64,000 nucleotides of DNA from Galaxea fascicularis (lineage: Eukaryota; Cnidaria; Anthozoa; Scleractinia; Euphylliidae): the NCBI GenBank assembly GCA_948470475.1, contig OX419347.1, positions 16,395,175 to 16,459,174 of the forward strand, written 5' to 3'. The translations under genes and the position numbers were made by a program. Each line of letters opens with the position of its first letter. The first letter of the stretch is position 1. The notes below the pieces were generated by a model. The model was not told the DNA's origin. It did no database searches and saw only the letters and a list, made by a program, of their open reading frames with translations. Positions 40,989 to 55,766 of this stretch are shown one piece after another.

Positions 40989-42269
40989 AAAAAAGAAAAA
41001 AAAAAACTCAGCCGGTACCGGCACCTTATACCAACTGAGCCCAGCACCCCGCACACCCGAGTGAATATCCTGTCATCCCCATGACAGTCAGTGAGGGAGA
41101 GATTTGTCGGCCCCTAAACCATTCGTGACAATCCCACTCCAAACGCGCAGCAAAGTACCGGTCCTACCTATCAAACTATGGATGAAAAATTTCTATTTAA
41201 ACCTTATGTAATTTTTAGTCATTTTGTCATCCATGTGGTGCGCATTGCCATTGCGCGCATGCGTATTGCCATTTTAACTTATCTAAACGGAATAGAGAAG
41301 CTGATGCATGCTCATGCATAGTTAATAGGCAATTTTGGCGTGTTTTGCGTTGTAAGTAATGCGCTGGGTACAATATTTTGCCAGTAGGACTGGATGACTC
41401 GACGCTTATGCAAAACATAGATGAAATAAGACTTGGCGGACTTGCATGCCGACTTTGCCAAGGAGTTACGTACCCAGAATTTATCTGGTGCGTCAACACG
41501 GAAATTTTGGATCAGCGGCACAAGCTGCCGTAAAATAGCTTATGTTCGGTCTGCTGAAAGAGTAAATAGGTAAATGGGGAAGAGAACTGAAAGACCTTGA
41601 ACCGAGCTTTGCTGGAAATACAGACCACGGGCTCTAGGAGACTATTGTGCATTGGAAACGCCAAGACAGGGTCTTTTTGGTCTTTTTGGTGTTGTCCGAG
41701 GGCGCGTGATCAACGAAAAGAATTTTCCTTTAGCTTCCTTTGGTAGCAAGAACAAACGGTCATTTTCAGTGGTGAAAATCGAGAGCTCTGCTGAATTGAT
41801 TGGGTACTAAAGTTAAGTTCCGACAACACGCTAAGCATTTGCAATTTGACAGTAACAACGCGGCGCATTTCCACTTTCTCTGAAATTCTTCAAGCGGTAG
41901 CGGTGCCGCACTGATTACAGTATATGGGTCCCTGGCGACCCGGCAGCCATTGCAGTAGAGTCTCATTTAGGCAAGGGTTCAAATAAACTGCTGATGTATA
42001 TATGTGGTTTATTACCCCTTTAAATCGCTACATCAAAATTGAAATTGTTATTTGTGATCTCCTACACAATTGTTATAGGACGATTCTGTCCTTAATTCTC
42101 GTCATAAAATTCGATGCGGATCATTCCAAGGCTTATGGGGGTTAAAGGTATGGAAACGGATACGTTACCCGTCAGTCCCTTGCAATTATCGATGAAGGGA
42201 AGACTGTCTTGGTGAAGTTCAGTTGCAATGGCCTCGCGCGGGTTCTACGAGGAAACAAAAACAAGCTTG

Positions 42270-42302
<33 letters not shown>

Positions 42303-43583
42303 AAAAAAGAAAAAAAAAAACTCAGCCGGTACCGGCACCTTATACCAACTGAGCCCAGCACCCCGCACACCCGAGTGAATATCCTGTCATCCCCATGACA
42401 GTCAGTGAGGGAGAGATTTGTCGGCCCCTAAACCATTCGTGACAATCCCACTCCAAACGCGCAGCAAAGTACCGGTCCTACCTATCAAACTATGGATGAA
42501 AAATTTCTATTTAAACCTTATGTAATTTTTAGTCATTTTGTCATCCATGTGGTGCGCATTGCCATTGCGCGCATGCGTATTGCCATTTTAACTTATCTAA
42601 ACGGAATAGAGAAGCTGATGCATGCTCATGCATAGTTAATAGGCAATTTTGGCGTGTTTTGCGTTGTAAGTAATGCGCTGGGTACAATATTTTGCCAGTA
42701 GGACTGGATGACTCGACGCTTATGCAAAACATAGATGAAATAAGACTTGGCGGACTTGCATGCCGACTTTGCCAAGGAGTTACGTACCCAGAATTTATCT
42801 GGTGCGTCAACACGGAAATTTTGGATCAGCGGCACAAGCTGCCGTAAAATAGCTTATGTTCGGTCTGCTGAAAGAGTAAATAGGTAAATGGGGAAGAGAA
42901 CTGAAAGACCTTGAACCGAGCTTTGCTGGAAATACAGACCACGGGCTCTAGGAGACTATTGTGCATTGGAAACGCCAAGACAGGGTCTTTTTGGTCTTTT
43001 TGGTGTTGTCCGAGGGCGCGTGATCAACGAAAAGAATTTTCCTTTAGCTTCCTTTGGTAGCAAGAACAAACGGTCATTTTCAGTGGTGAAAATCGAGAGC
43101 TCTGCTGAATTGATTGGGTACTAAAGTTAAGTTCCGACAACACGCTAAGCATTTGCAATTTGACAGTAACAACGCGGCGCATTTCCACTTTCTCTGAAAT
43201 TCTTCAAGCGGTAGCGGTGCCGCACTGATTACAGTATATGGGTCCCTGGCGACCCGGCAGCCATTGCAGTAGAGTCTCATTTAGGCAAGGGTTCAAATAA
43301 ACTGCTGATGTATATATGTGGTTTATTACCCCTTTAAATCGCTACATCAAAATTGAAATTGTTATTTGTGATCTCCTACACAATTGTTATAGGACGATTC
43401 TGTCCTTAATTCTCGTCATAAAATTCGATGCGGATCATTCCAAGGCTTATGGGGGTTAAAGGTATGGAAACGGATACGTTACCCGTCAGTCCCTTGCAAT
43501 TATCGATGAAGGGAAGACTGTCTTGGTGAAGTTCAGTTGCAATGGCCTCGCGCGGGTTCTACGAGGAAACAAAAACAAGCTTG

Positions 43584-43616
<33 letters not shown>

Positions 43617-46207
43617 AAAAAAGAAAAAAAAAAACTCAGCCGGTACCGGCACCTTATACCAACTGAGCCCAGCACCCCGCACACCCGAGTGAATATCCTG
43701 TCATCCCCATGACAGTCAGTGAGGGAGAGATTTGTCGGCCCCCTAAACCATTCGTGACAATCCCACTCCAAACGCGCAGCAAAGTACCGGTCCTACCTAT
43801 CAAACTATGGATGAAAAATTTCTATTTAAACCTTATGTAATTTTTAGTCATTTTGTCATCCATGTGGTGCGCATTGCCATTGCGCGCATGCGTATTGCCA
43901 TTTTAACTTATCTAAACGGAATAGAGAAGCTGATGCATGCTCATGCATAGTTAATAGGCAATTTTGGCGTGTTTTGCGTTGTAAGTAATGCGCTGGGTAC
44001 AATATTTTGCCAGTAGGACTGGATGACTCGACGCTTATGCAAAACATAGATGAAATAAGACTTGGCGGACTTGCATGCCGACTTTGCCAAGGAGTTACGT
44101 ACCCAGAATTTATCTGGTGCGTCAACACGGAAATTTTGGATCAGCGGCACAAGCTGCCGTAAAATAGCTTATGTTCGGTCTGCTGAAAGAGTAAATAGGT
44201 AAATGGGGAAGAGAACTGAAAGACCTTGAACCGAGCTTTGCTGGAAATACAGACCACGGGCTCTAGGAGACTATTGTGCATTGGAAACGCCAAGACAGGG
44301 TCTTTTTGGTCTTTTTGGTGTTGTCCGAGGGCGCGTGATCAACGAAAAGAATTTTCCTTTAGCTTCCTTTGGTAGCAAGAACAAACGGTCATTTTCAGTG
44401 GTGAAAATCGAGAGCTCTGCTGAATTGATTGGGTACTAAAGTTAAGTTCCGACAACACGCTAAGCATTTGCAATTTGACAGTAACAACGCGGCGCATTTC
44501 CACTTTCTCTGAAATTCTTCAAGCGGTAGCGGTGCCGCACTGATTACAGTATATGGGTCCCTGGCGACCCGGCAGCCATTGCAGTAGAGTCTCATTTAGG
44601 CAAGGGTTCAAATAAACTGCTGATGTATATATGTGGTTTATTACCCCTTTAAATCGCTACATCAAAATTGAAATTGTTATTTGTGATCTCCTACACAATT
44701 GTTATAGGACGATTCTGTCCTTAATTCTCGTCATAAAATTCGATGCGGATCATTCCAAGGCTTATGGGGGTTAAAGGTATGGAAACGGATACGTTACCCG
44801 TCAGTCCCTTGCAATTATCGATGAAGGGAAGACTGTCTTGGTGAAGTTCAGTTGCAATGGCCTCGCGCGGGTTCTACGAGGAAACAAAAACAAGCTTGAA
44901 AAAAAAAAAAAAAAAAAAAAAAAGAAAAAAAGACAAAAAAAAAACTCAGCCGGTACCGGCACCTTATACCAACTGAGCCCAGCACCCCGCACACCCGAGT
45001 GAATATCCTGTCATCCCCATGACAGTCAGTGAGGGAGAGATTTGTCGGCCCCTAAACCATTCGTGACAATCCCACTCCAAACGCGCAGCAAAGTACCGGT
45101 CCTACCTATCAAACTATGGATGAAAAATTTCTATTTAAACCTTATGTAATTTTTAGTCATTTTGTCATCCATGTGGTGCGCATTGCCATTGCGCGCATGC
45201 GTATTGCCATTTTAACTTATCTAAACGGAATAGAGAAGCTGATGCATGCTCATGCATAGTTAATAGGCAATTTTGGCGTGTTTTGCGTTGTAAGTAATGC
45301 GCTGGGTACAATATTTTGCCAGTAGGACTGGATGACTCGACGCTTATGCAAAACATAGATGAAATAAGACTTGGCGGACTTGCATGCCGACTTTGCCAAG
45401 GAGTTACGTACCCAGAATTTATCTGGTGCGTCAACACGGAAATTTTGGATCAGCGGCACAAGCTGCCGTAAAATAGCTTATGTTCGGTCTGCTGAAAGAG
45501 TAAATAGGTAAATGGGGAAGAGAACTGAAAGACCTTGAACCGAGCTTTGCTGGAAATACAGACCACGGGCTCTAGGAGACTATTGTGCATTGGAAACGCC
45601 AAGACAGGGTCTTTTTGGTCTTTTTGGTGTTGTCCGAGGGCGCGTGATCAACGAAAAGAATTTTCCTTTAGCTTCCTTTGGTAGCAAGAACAAACGGTCA
45701 TTTTCAGTGGTGAAAATCGAGAGCTCTGCTGAATTGATTGGGTACTAAAGTTAAGTTCCGACAACACGCTAAGCATTTGCAATTTGACAGTAACAACGCG
45801 GCGCATTTCCACTTTCTCTGAAATTCTTCAAGCGGTAGCGGTGCCGCACTGATTACAGTATATGGGTCCCTGGCGACCCGGCAGCCATTGCAGTAGAGTC
45901 TCATTTAGGCAAGGGTTCAAATAAACTGCTGATGTATATATGTGGTTTATTACCCCTTTAAATCGCTACATCAAAATTGAAATTGTTATTTGTGATCTCC
46001 TACACAATTGTTATAGGACGATTCTGTCCTTAATTCTCGTCATAAAATTCGATGCGGATCATTCCAAGGCTTATGGGGGTTAAAGGTATGGAAACGGATA
46101 CGTTACCCGTCAGTCCCTTGCAATTATCGATGAAGGGAAGACTGTCTTGGTGAAGTTCAGTTGCAATGGCCTCGCGCGGGTTCTACGAGGAAACAAAAAC
46201 AAGCTTG

Positions 46208-46239
<32 letters not shown>

Positions 46240-48829
46240 AAAAAAGAAAAAAAAAAAACTCAGCCGGTACCGGCACCTTATACCAACTGAGCCCAGCACC
46301 CCGCACACCCGAGTGAATATCCTGTCATCCCCATGACAGTCAGTGAGGGAGAGATTTGTCGGCCCCTAAACCATTCGTGACAATCCCACTCCAAACGCGC
46401 AGCAAAGTACCGGTCCTACCTATCAAACTATGGATGAAAAATTTCTATTTAAACCTTATGTAATTTTTAGTCATTTTGTCATCCATGTGGTGCGCATTGC
46501 CATTGCGCGCATGCGTATTGCCATTTTAACTTATCTAAACGGAATAGAGAAGCTGATGCATGCTCATGCATAGTTAATAGGCAATTTTGGCGTGTTTTGC
46601 GTTGTAAGTAATGCGCTGGGTACAATATTTTGCCAGTAGGACTGGATGACTCGACGCTTATGCAAAACATAGATGAAATAAGACTTGGCGGACTTGCATG
46701 CCGACTTTGCCAAGGAGTTACGTACCCAGAATTTATCTGGTGCGTCAACACGGAAATTTTGGATCAGCGGCACAAGCTGCCGTAAAATAGCTTATGTTCG
46801 GTCTGCTGAAAGAGTAAATAGGTAAATGGGGAAGAGAACTGAAAGACCTTGAACCGAGCTTTGCTGGAAATACAGACCACGGGCTCTAGGAGACTATTGT
46901 GCATTGGAAACGCCAAGACAGGGTCTTTTTGGTCTTTTTGGTGTTGTCCGAGGGCGCGTGATCAACGAAAAGAATTTTCCTTTAGCTTCCTTTGGTAGCA
47001 AGAACAAACGGTCATTTTCAGTGGTGAAAATCGAGAGCTCTGCTGAATTGATTGGGTACTAAAGTTAAGTTCCGACAACACGCTAAGCATTTGCAATTTG
47101 ACAGTAACAACGCGGCGCATTTCCACTTTCTCTGAAATTCTTCAAGCGGTAGCGGTGCCGCACTGATTACAGTATATGGGTCCCTGGCGACCCGGCAGCC
47201 ATTGCAGTAGAGTCTCATTTAGGCAAGGGTTCAAATAAACTGCTGATGTATATATGTGGTTTATTACCCCTTTAAATCGCTACATCAAAATTGAAATTGT
47301 TATTTGTGATCTCCTACACAATTGTTATAGGACGATTCTGTCCTTAATTCTCGTCATAAAATTCGATGCGGATCATTCCAAGGCTTATGGGGGTTAAAGG
47401 TATGGAAACGGATACGTTACCCGTCAGTCCCTTGCAATTATCGATGAAGGGAAGACTGTCTTGGTGAAGTTCAGTTGCAATGGCCTCGCGCGGGTTCTAC
47501 GAGGAAACAAAAACAAGCTTGAAAAAAAAAAAAAAAAAAAAAAAAGAAAAAAAGAAAAAAAAAAAACTCAGCCGGTACCGGCACCTTATACCAACTGAGC
47601 CCAGCACCCCGCACACCCGAGTGAATATCCTGTCATCCCCATGACAGTCAGTGAGGGAGAGATTTGTCGGCCCCTAAACCATTCGTGACAATCCCACTCC
47701 AAACGCGCAGCAAAGTACCGGTCCTACCTATCAAACTATGGATGAAAAATTTCTATTTAAACCTTATGTAATTTTTAGTCATTTTGTCATCCATGTGGTG
47801 CGCATTGCCATTGCGCGCATGCGTATTGCCATTTTAACTTATCTAAACGGAATAGAGAAGCTGATGCATGCTCATGCATAGTTAATAGGCAATTTTGGCG
47901 TGTTTTGCGTTGTAAGTAATGCGCTGGGTACAATATTTTGCCAGTAGGACTGGATGACTCGACGCTTATGCAAAACATAGATGAAATAAGACTTGGCGGA
48001 CTTGCATGCCGACTTTGCCAAGGAGTTACGTACCCAGAATTTATCTGGTGCGTCAACACGGAAATTTTGGATCAGCGGCACAAGCTGCCGTAAAATAGCT
48101 TATGTTCGGTCTGCTGAAAGAGTAAATAGGTAAATGGGGAAGAGAACTGAAAGACCTTGAACCGAGCTTTGCTGGAAATACAGACCACGGGCTCTAGGAG
48201 ACTATTGTGCATTGGAAACGCCAAGACAGGGTCTTTTTGGTCTTTTTGGTGTTGTCCGAGGGCGCGTGATCAACGAAAAGAATTTTCCTTTAGCTTCCTT
48301 TGGTAGCAAGAACAAACGGTCATTTTCAGTGGTGAAAATCGAGAGCTCTGCTGAATTGATTGGGTACTAAAGTTAAGTTCCGACAACACGCTAAGCATTT
48401 GCAATTTGACAGTAACAACGCGGCGCATTTCCACTTTCTCTGAAATTCTTCAAGCGGTAGCGGTGCCGCACTGATTACAGTATATGGGTCCCTGGCGACC
48501 CGGCAGCCATTGCAGTAGAGTCTCATTTAGGCAAGGGTTCAAATAAACTGCTGATGTATATATGTGGTTTATTACCCCTTTAAATCGCTACATCAAAATT
48601 GAAATTGTTATTTGTGATCTCCTACACAATTGTTATAGGACGATTCTGTCCTTAATTCTCGTCATAAAATTCGATGCGGATCATTCCAAGGCTTATGGGG
48701 GTTAAAGGTATGGAAACGGATACGTTACCCGTCAGTCCCTTGCAATTATCGATGAAGGGAAGACTGTCTTGGTGAAGTTCAGTTGCAATGGCCTCGCGCG
48801 GGTTCTACGAGGAAACAAAAACAAGCTTG

Positions 48830-48861
<32 letters not shown>

Positions 48862-50142
48862 AAAAAAGAAAACAAAAAACTCAGCCGGTACCGGCACCTT
48901 ATACCAACTGAGCCCAGCACCCCGCACACCCGAGTGAATATCCTGTCATCCCCATGACAGTCAGTGAGGGAGAGATTTGTCGGCCCCTAAACCATTCGTG
49001 ACAATCCCACTCCAAACGCGCAGCAAAGTACCGGTCCTACCTATCAAACTATGGATGAAAAATTTCTATTTAAACCTTATGTAATTTTTAGTCATTTTGT
49101 CATCCATGTGGTGCGCATTGCCATTGCGCGCATGCGTATTGCCATTTTAACTTATCTAAACGGAATAGAGAAGCTGATGCATGCTCATGCATAGTTAATA
49201 GGCAATTTTGGCGTGTTTTGCGTTGTAAGTAATGCGCTGGGTACAATATTTTGCCAGTAGGACTGGATGACTCGACGCTTATGCAAAACATAGATGAAAT
49301 AAGACTTGGCGGACTTGCATGCCGACTTTGCCAAGGAGTTACGTACCCAGAATTTATCTGGTGCGTCAACACGGAAATTTTGGATCAGCGGCACAAGCTG
49401 CCGTAAAATAGCTTATGTTCGGTCTGCTGAAAGAGTAAATAGGTAAATGGGGAAGAGAACTGAAAGACCTTGAACCGAGCTTTGCTGGAAATACAGACCA
49501 CGGGCTCTAGGAGACTATTGTGCATTGGAAACGCCAAGACAGGGTCTTTTTGGTCTTTTTGGTGTTGTCCGAGGGCGCGTGATCAACGAAAAGAATTTTC
49601 CTTTAGCTTCCTTTGGTAGCAAGAACAAACGGTCATTTTCAGTGGTGAAAATCGAGAGCTCTGCTGAATTGATTGGGTACTAAAGTTAAGTTCCGACAAC
49701 ACGCTAAGCATTTGCAATTTGACAGTAACAACGCGGCGCATTTCCACTTTCTCTGAAATTCTTCAAGCGGTAGCGGTGCCGCACTGATTACAGTATATGG
49801 GTCCCTGGCGACCCGGCAGCCATTGCAGTAGAGTCTCATTTAGGCAAGGGTTCAAATAAACTGCTGATGTATATATGTGGTTTATTACCCCTTTAAATCG
49901 CTACATCAAAATTGAAATTGTTATTTGTGATCTCCTACACAATTGTTATAGGACGATTCTGTCCTTAATTCTCGTCATAAAATTCGATGCGGATCATTCC
50001 AAGGCTTATGGGGGTTAAAGGTATGGAAACGGATACGTTACCCGTCAGTCCCTTGCAATTATCGATGAAGGGAAGACTTTCTTGGTGAAGTTCAGTTGCA
50101 ATGGCCTCGCGCGGGTTCTACGAGGAAACAAAAACAAGCTTG

Positions 50143-50175
<33 letters not shown>

Positions 50176-51457
50176 AAAAAAGACAAAAAAAAAACTCAGC
50201 CGGTACCGGCACCTTATACCAACTGAGCCCAGCACCCCGCACACCCGAGTGAATATCCTGTCATCCCCATGACAGTCAGTGAGGGAGAGATTTGTCGGCC
50301 CCTAAACCATTCGTGACAATCCCACTCCAAACGCGCAGCAAAGTACCGGTCCTACCTATCAAACTATGGATGAAAAATTTCTATTTAAACCTTATGTAAT
50401 TTTTAGTCATTTTGTCATCCATGTGGTGCGCATTGCCATTGCGCGCATGCGTATTGCCATTTTAACTTATCTAAACGGAATAGAGAAGCTGATGCATGCT
50501 CATGCATAGTTAATAGGCAATTTTGGCGTGTTTTGCGTTGTAAGTAATGCGCTGGGTACAATATTTTGCCAGTAGGACTGGATGACTCGACGCTTATGCA
50601 AAACATAGATGAAATAAGACTTGGCGGACTTGCATGCCGACTTTGCCAAGGAGTTACGTACCCAGAATTTATCTGGTGCGTCAACACGGAAATTTTGGAT
50701 CAGCGGCACAAGCTGCCGTAAAATAGCTTATGTTCGGTCTGCTGAAAGAGTAAATAGGTAAATGGGGAAGAGAACTGAAAGACCTTGAACCGAGCTTTGC
50801 TGGAAATACAGACCACGGGCTCTAGGAGACTATTGTGCATTGGAAACGCCAAGACAGGGTCTTTTTGGTCTTTTTGGTGTTGTCCGAGGGCGCGTGATCA
50901 ACGAAAAGAATTTTCCTTTAGCTTCCTTTGGTAGCAAGAACAAACGGTCATTTTCAGTGGTGAAAATCGAGAGCTCTGCTGAATTGATTGGGTACTAAAG
51001 TTAAGTTCCGACAACACGCTAAGCATTTGCAATTTGACAGTAACAACGCGGCGCATTTCCACTTTCTCTGAAATTCTTCAAGCGGTAGCGGTGCCGCACT
51101 GATTACAGTATATGGGTCCCTGGCGACCCGGCAGCCATTGCAGTAGAGTCTCATTTAGGCAAGGGTTCAAATAAACTGCTGATGTATATATGTGGTTTAT
51201 TACCCCTTTAAATCGCTACATCAAAATTGAAATTGTTATTTGTGATCTCCTACACAATTGTTATAGGACGATTCTGTCCTTAATTCTCGTCATAAAATTC
51301 GATGCGGATCATTCCAAGGCTTATGGGGGTTAAAGGTATGGAAACGGATACGTTACCCGTCAGTCCCTTGCAATTATCGATGAAGGGAAGACTGTCTTGG
51401 TGAAGTTCAGTTGCAATGGCCTCGCGCGGGTTCTACGAGGAAACAAAAACAAGCTTG

Positions 51458-51489
<32 letters not shown>

Positions 51490-52770
51490 AAAAAAGAAAA
51501 AAAAAAACTCAGCCGGTACCGGCACCTTATACCAACTGAGCCCAGCACCCCGCACACCCGAGTGAATATCCTGTCATCCCCATGACAGTCAGTGAGGGAG
51601 AGATTTGTCGGCCCCTAAACCATTCGTGACAATCCCACTCCAAACGCGCAGCAAAGTACCGGTCCTACCTATCAAACTATGGATGAAAAATTTCTATTTA
51701 AACCTTATGTAATTTTTAGTCATTTTGTCATCCATGTGGTGCGCATTGCCATTGCGCGCATGCGTATTGCCATTTTAACTTATCTAAACGGAATAGAGAA
51801 GCTGATGCATGCTCATGCATAGTTAATAGGCAATTTTGGCGTGTTTTGCGTTGTAAGTAATGCGCTGGGTACAATATTTTGCCAGTAGGACTGGATGACT
51901 CGACGCTTATGCAAAACATAGATGAAATAAGACTTGGCGGACTTGCATGCCGACTTTGCCAAGGAGTTACGTACCCAGAATTTATCTGGTGCGTCAACAC
52001 GGAAATTTTGGATCAGCGGCACAAGCTGCCGTAAAATAGCTTATGTTCGGTCTGCTGAAAGAGTAAATAGGTAAATGGGGAAGAGAACTGAAAGACCTTG
52101 AACCGAGCTTTGCTGGAAATACAGACCACGGGCTCTAGGAGACTATTGTGCATTGGAAACGCCAAGACAGGGTCTTTTTGGTCTTTTTGGTGTTGTCCGA
52201 GGGCGCGTGATCAACGAAAAGAATTTTCCTTTAGCTTCCTTTGGTAGCAAGAACAAACGGTCATTTTCAGTGGTGAAAATCGAGAGCTCTGCTGAATTGA
52301 TTGGGTACTAAAGTTAAGTTCCGACAACACGCTAAGCATTTGCAATTTGACAGTAACAACGCGGCGCATTTCCACTTTCTCTGAAATTCTTCAAGCGGTA
52401 GCGGTGCCGCACTGATTACAGTATATGGGTCCCTGGCGACCCGGCAGCCATTGCAGTAGAGTCTCATTTAGGCAAGGGTTCAAATAAACTGCTGATGTAT
52501 ATATGTGGTTTATTACCCCTTTAAATCGCTACATCAAAATTGAAATTGTTATTTGTGATCTCCTACACAATTGTTATAGGACGATTCTGTCCTTAATTCT
52601 CGTCATAAAATTCGATGCGGATCATTCCAAGGCTTATGGGGGTTAAAGGTATGGAAACGGATACGTTACCCGTCAGTCCCTTGCAATTATCGATGAAGGG
52701 AAGACTGTCTTGGTGAAGTTCAGTTGCAATGGCCTCGCGCGGGTTCTACGAGGAAACAAAAACAAGCTTG

Positions 52771-52803
<33 letters not shown>

Positions 52804-55607
52804 AAAAAAGAAAAAAAAAAGAACTCAGCCGGTACCGGCACCTTATACCAACTGAGCCCAGCACCCCGCACACCCGAGTGAATATCCTGTCATCCCCATG
52901 ACAGTCAGTGAGGGAGAGATTTGTCGGCCCCTAAACCATTCGTGACAATCCCACTCCAAACGCGCAGCAAAGTACCGGTCCTACCTACCAAACTATGGAT
53001 GAAAAATTTCTATTTAAACCTTATGTAATTTTTAGTCATTTTGTCATCCATGTGGTGCGCATTGCCATTGCGCGCATGCGTATTGCCATTTTAACTTATC
53101 TAAACGGAATAGAGAAGCTGATGCATGCTCATGCATAGTTAATAGGCAATTTTGGCGTGTTTTGCGTTGTAAGTAATGCGCTGGGTACAATATTTTGCCA
53201 GTAGGACTGGATGACTCGACGCTTATGCAAAACATAGATGAAATAAGACTTGGCGGACTTGCATGCCGACTTTGCCAAGGAGTTACGTACCCAGAATTTA
53301 TCTGGTGCGTCAACACGGAAATTTTGGATCAGCGGCACAAGCTGCCGTAAAATAGCTTATGTTCGGTCTGCTGAAAGAGTAAATAGGTAAATGGGGAAGA
53401 GAACTGAAAGACCTTGAACCGAGCTTTGCTGGAAATACAGACCACGGGCTCTAGGAGACTATTGTGCATTGGAAACGCCAAGACAGGGTCTTTTTGGTCT
53501 TTTTGGTGTTGTCCGAGGGCGCGTGATCAACGAAAAGAATTTTCCTTTAGCTTCCTTTGGTAGCAAGAACAAACGGTCATTTTCAGTGGTGAAAATCGAG
53601 AGCTCTGCTGAATTGATTGGGTACTAAAGTTAAGTTCCGACAACACGCTAAGCATTTGCAATTTGACAGTAACAACGCGGCGCATTTCCACTTTCTCTGA
53701 AATTCTTCAAGCGGTAGCGGTGCCGCACTGATTACAGTATATGGGTCCCTGGCGACCCGGCAGCCATTGCAGTAGAGTCTCATTTAGGCAAGGGTTCAAA
53801 TAAACTGCTGATGTATATATGTGGTTTATTACCCCTTTAAATCGCTACATCAAAATTGAAATTGTTATTTGTGATCTCCTACACAATTGTTATAGGACGA
53901 TTCTGTCCTTAATTCTCGTCATAAAATTCGATGCGGATCATTCCAAGGCTTATGGGGGTTAAAGGTATGGAAACGGATACGTTACCCGTCAGTCCCTTGC
54001 AATTATCGATGAAGGGAAGACTGTCTTGGTGAAGTTCAGTTGCAATGGCCTCGCGCGGGTTCTACGAGGAAACAAAAACAAGCTTGAAAAAAAAAAAAAA
54101 AAAAAAAAAAAGAAAAAAAGAAAAAAAAAAAACTCAGCCGGTACCGGCACCTTATACCAACTGAGCCCAGCACCCCGCACACCCGAGTGAATATCCTGTC
54201 ATCCCCATGACAGTCAGTGAGGGAGAGATTTGTCGGCCCCTAAACCATTCGTGACAATCCCACTCCAAACGCGCAGCAAAGTACCGGTCCTACCTATCAA
54301 ACTATGGATGAAAAATTTCTATTTAAACCTTATGTAATTTTTAGTCATTTTGTCATCCATGTGGTGCGCATTGCCATTGCGCGCATGCGTATTGCCATTT
54401 TAACTTATCTAAACGGAATAGAGAAGCTGATGCATGCTCATGCATAGTTAATAGGCAATTTTGGCGTGTTTTGCGTTGTAAGTAATGCGCTGGGTACAAT
54501 ATTTTGCCAGTAGGACTGGATGACTCGACGCTTATGCAAAACATAGATGAAATAAGACTTGGCGGACTTGCATGCCGACTTTGCCAAGGAGTTACGTACC
54601 CAGAATTTATCTGGTGCGTCAACACGGAAATTTTGGATCAGCGGCACAAGCTGCCGTAAAATAGCTTATGTTCGGTCTGCTGAAAGAGTAAATAGGTAAA
54701 TGGGGAAGAGAACTGAAAGACCTTGAACCGAGCTTTGCTGGAAATACAGACCACGGGCTCTAGGAGACTATTGTGCATTGGAAACGCCAAGACAGGGTCT
54801 TTTTGGTCTTTTTGGTGTTGTCCGAGGGCGCGTGATCAACGAAAAGAATTTTCCTTTAGCTTCCTTTGGTAGCAAGAACAAACGGTCATTTTCAGTGGTG
54901 AAAATCGAGAGCTCTGCTGAATTGATTGGGTACTAAAGTTAAGTTCCGACAACACGCTAAGCATTTGCAATTTGACAGTAACAACGCGGCGCATTTCCAC
55001 TTTCTCTGAAATTCTTCAAGCGGTAGCGGTGCCGCACTGATTACAGTATATGGGTCCCTGGCGACCCGGCAGCCATTGCAGTAGAGTCTCATTTAGGCAA
55101 GGGTTCAAATAAACTGCTGATGTATATATGTGGTTTATTACCCCTTTAAATCGCTACATCAAAATTGAAATTGTTATTTGTGATCTCCTACACAATTGTT
55201 ATAGGACGATTCTGTCCTTAATTCTCGTCATAAAATTCGATGCGGATCATTCCAAGGCTTATGGGGGTTAAAGGTATGGAAACGGATACGTTACCCGTCA
55301 GTCCCTTGCAATTATCGATGAAGGGAAGACTGTCTTGGTGAAGTTCAGTTGCAATGGCCTCGCGCGGGTTCTACGAGGAAACAAAAACAAGCTTGAAAAA
55401 AAAAAAAAAAAAAAAAAAGAAAAAAGAAAAAAAGAAAAAAAAAAACTCAGCCGGTACCGGCACCTTATACCAACTGAGCCCAGCACCCCGCACACCCGAG
55501 TGAATATCCTGTCATCCCCATGACAGTCAGTGAGGGAGAGATTTGTCGGCCCCTAAACCATTCGTGACAATCCCACTCCAAACGCGCAGCAAAGTACCGG
55601 TCCTACC

Positions 55608-55615
55608 TATCAAAC
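55608..55615 (+). repeat. Target-site duplication, left copy
   Basis: TATCAAAC, repeated at 57,398-57,405. Undisturbed units read CCTATCAAACTATGG here, so the 8 bp were duplicated by the retroelement insertion. The following T is ambiguous between target and poly(T). Confidence 0.85.
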
Positions 55616-55627
55616 TTTTTTTTTTTT

Positions 55628-55718
55628 AATTAGACGAACGGGCAGCCCCCCATTAGGGTGAGTGCAATGGCTCCCGGACCTGGACATCTAATCCCACCAG
55701 AAGGGTGGGTTCGTCTAA
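55628..55718 (-). other. Terminal stem-loop at retroelement 3' end
   Basis: TTAGACGAAC (55,630-55,639) pairs with GTTCGTCTAA (55,709-55,718). The pair encloses an inner hairpin, CCCACC/GGTGGG, near 55,693-55,709. On the minus-strand RNA this closes the last 90 nt before the A tail. Many LINE reverse transcriptases recognise such 3' structures, so it may be how the element recruits an enzyme in trans. Confidence 0.55.
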
Positions 55719-55749
55719 CTTTGAGGGGCACCAGGCCGCCAAACATCGC

Positions 55750-55766
55750 CGGGGAGTCGAACCCCG
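55750..55766 (-). other. tRNA T-arm-like hairpin / B-box match
   Basis: On the minus strand CGGGG-TTCGACT-CCCCG forms a 5-bp stem with a 7-nt loop and contains GGTTCGACTCC, a full match to the Pol III B-box and tRNA T-arm consensus. I found no A-box at a suitable distance upstream and no complete tRNA fold, so this is a fragment or a chance resemblance in the retroelement 3' region. Confidence 0.45.

Larger units (their letters stand above)
12593..55615 (+). repeat. Macrosatellite array of 1.31-kb units, main block
   Basis: Head-to-tail copies. Counting units from the left edge (ATGAAATAAGACTTGG at 12,593), starts fall at 12,593, 13,907, 15,221 and so on every 1314 bp through 28,361. Later spacing runs from 1288 to 1316 bp. 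This block holds units 1-32 and the first 1069 bp of unit 33, where a retroelement is inserted. Outside the A-rich tract, units look virtually identical by eye. Private variants include a 3-bp deletion near 29,197, a G-to-T at 37,119, an extra C near 43,740, a G-to-T at 50,079 and a T-to-C at 52,988. No long ORF, rRNA, snRNA or histone gene was recognised in the unit. Confidence 0.97.

Noticed and set aside
55750..55766. tRNA gene
   Set aside because: Only a T-arm-like hairpin is present. There is no acceptor stem, anticodon arm or A-box at the right distance.
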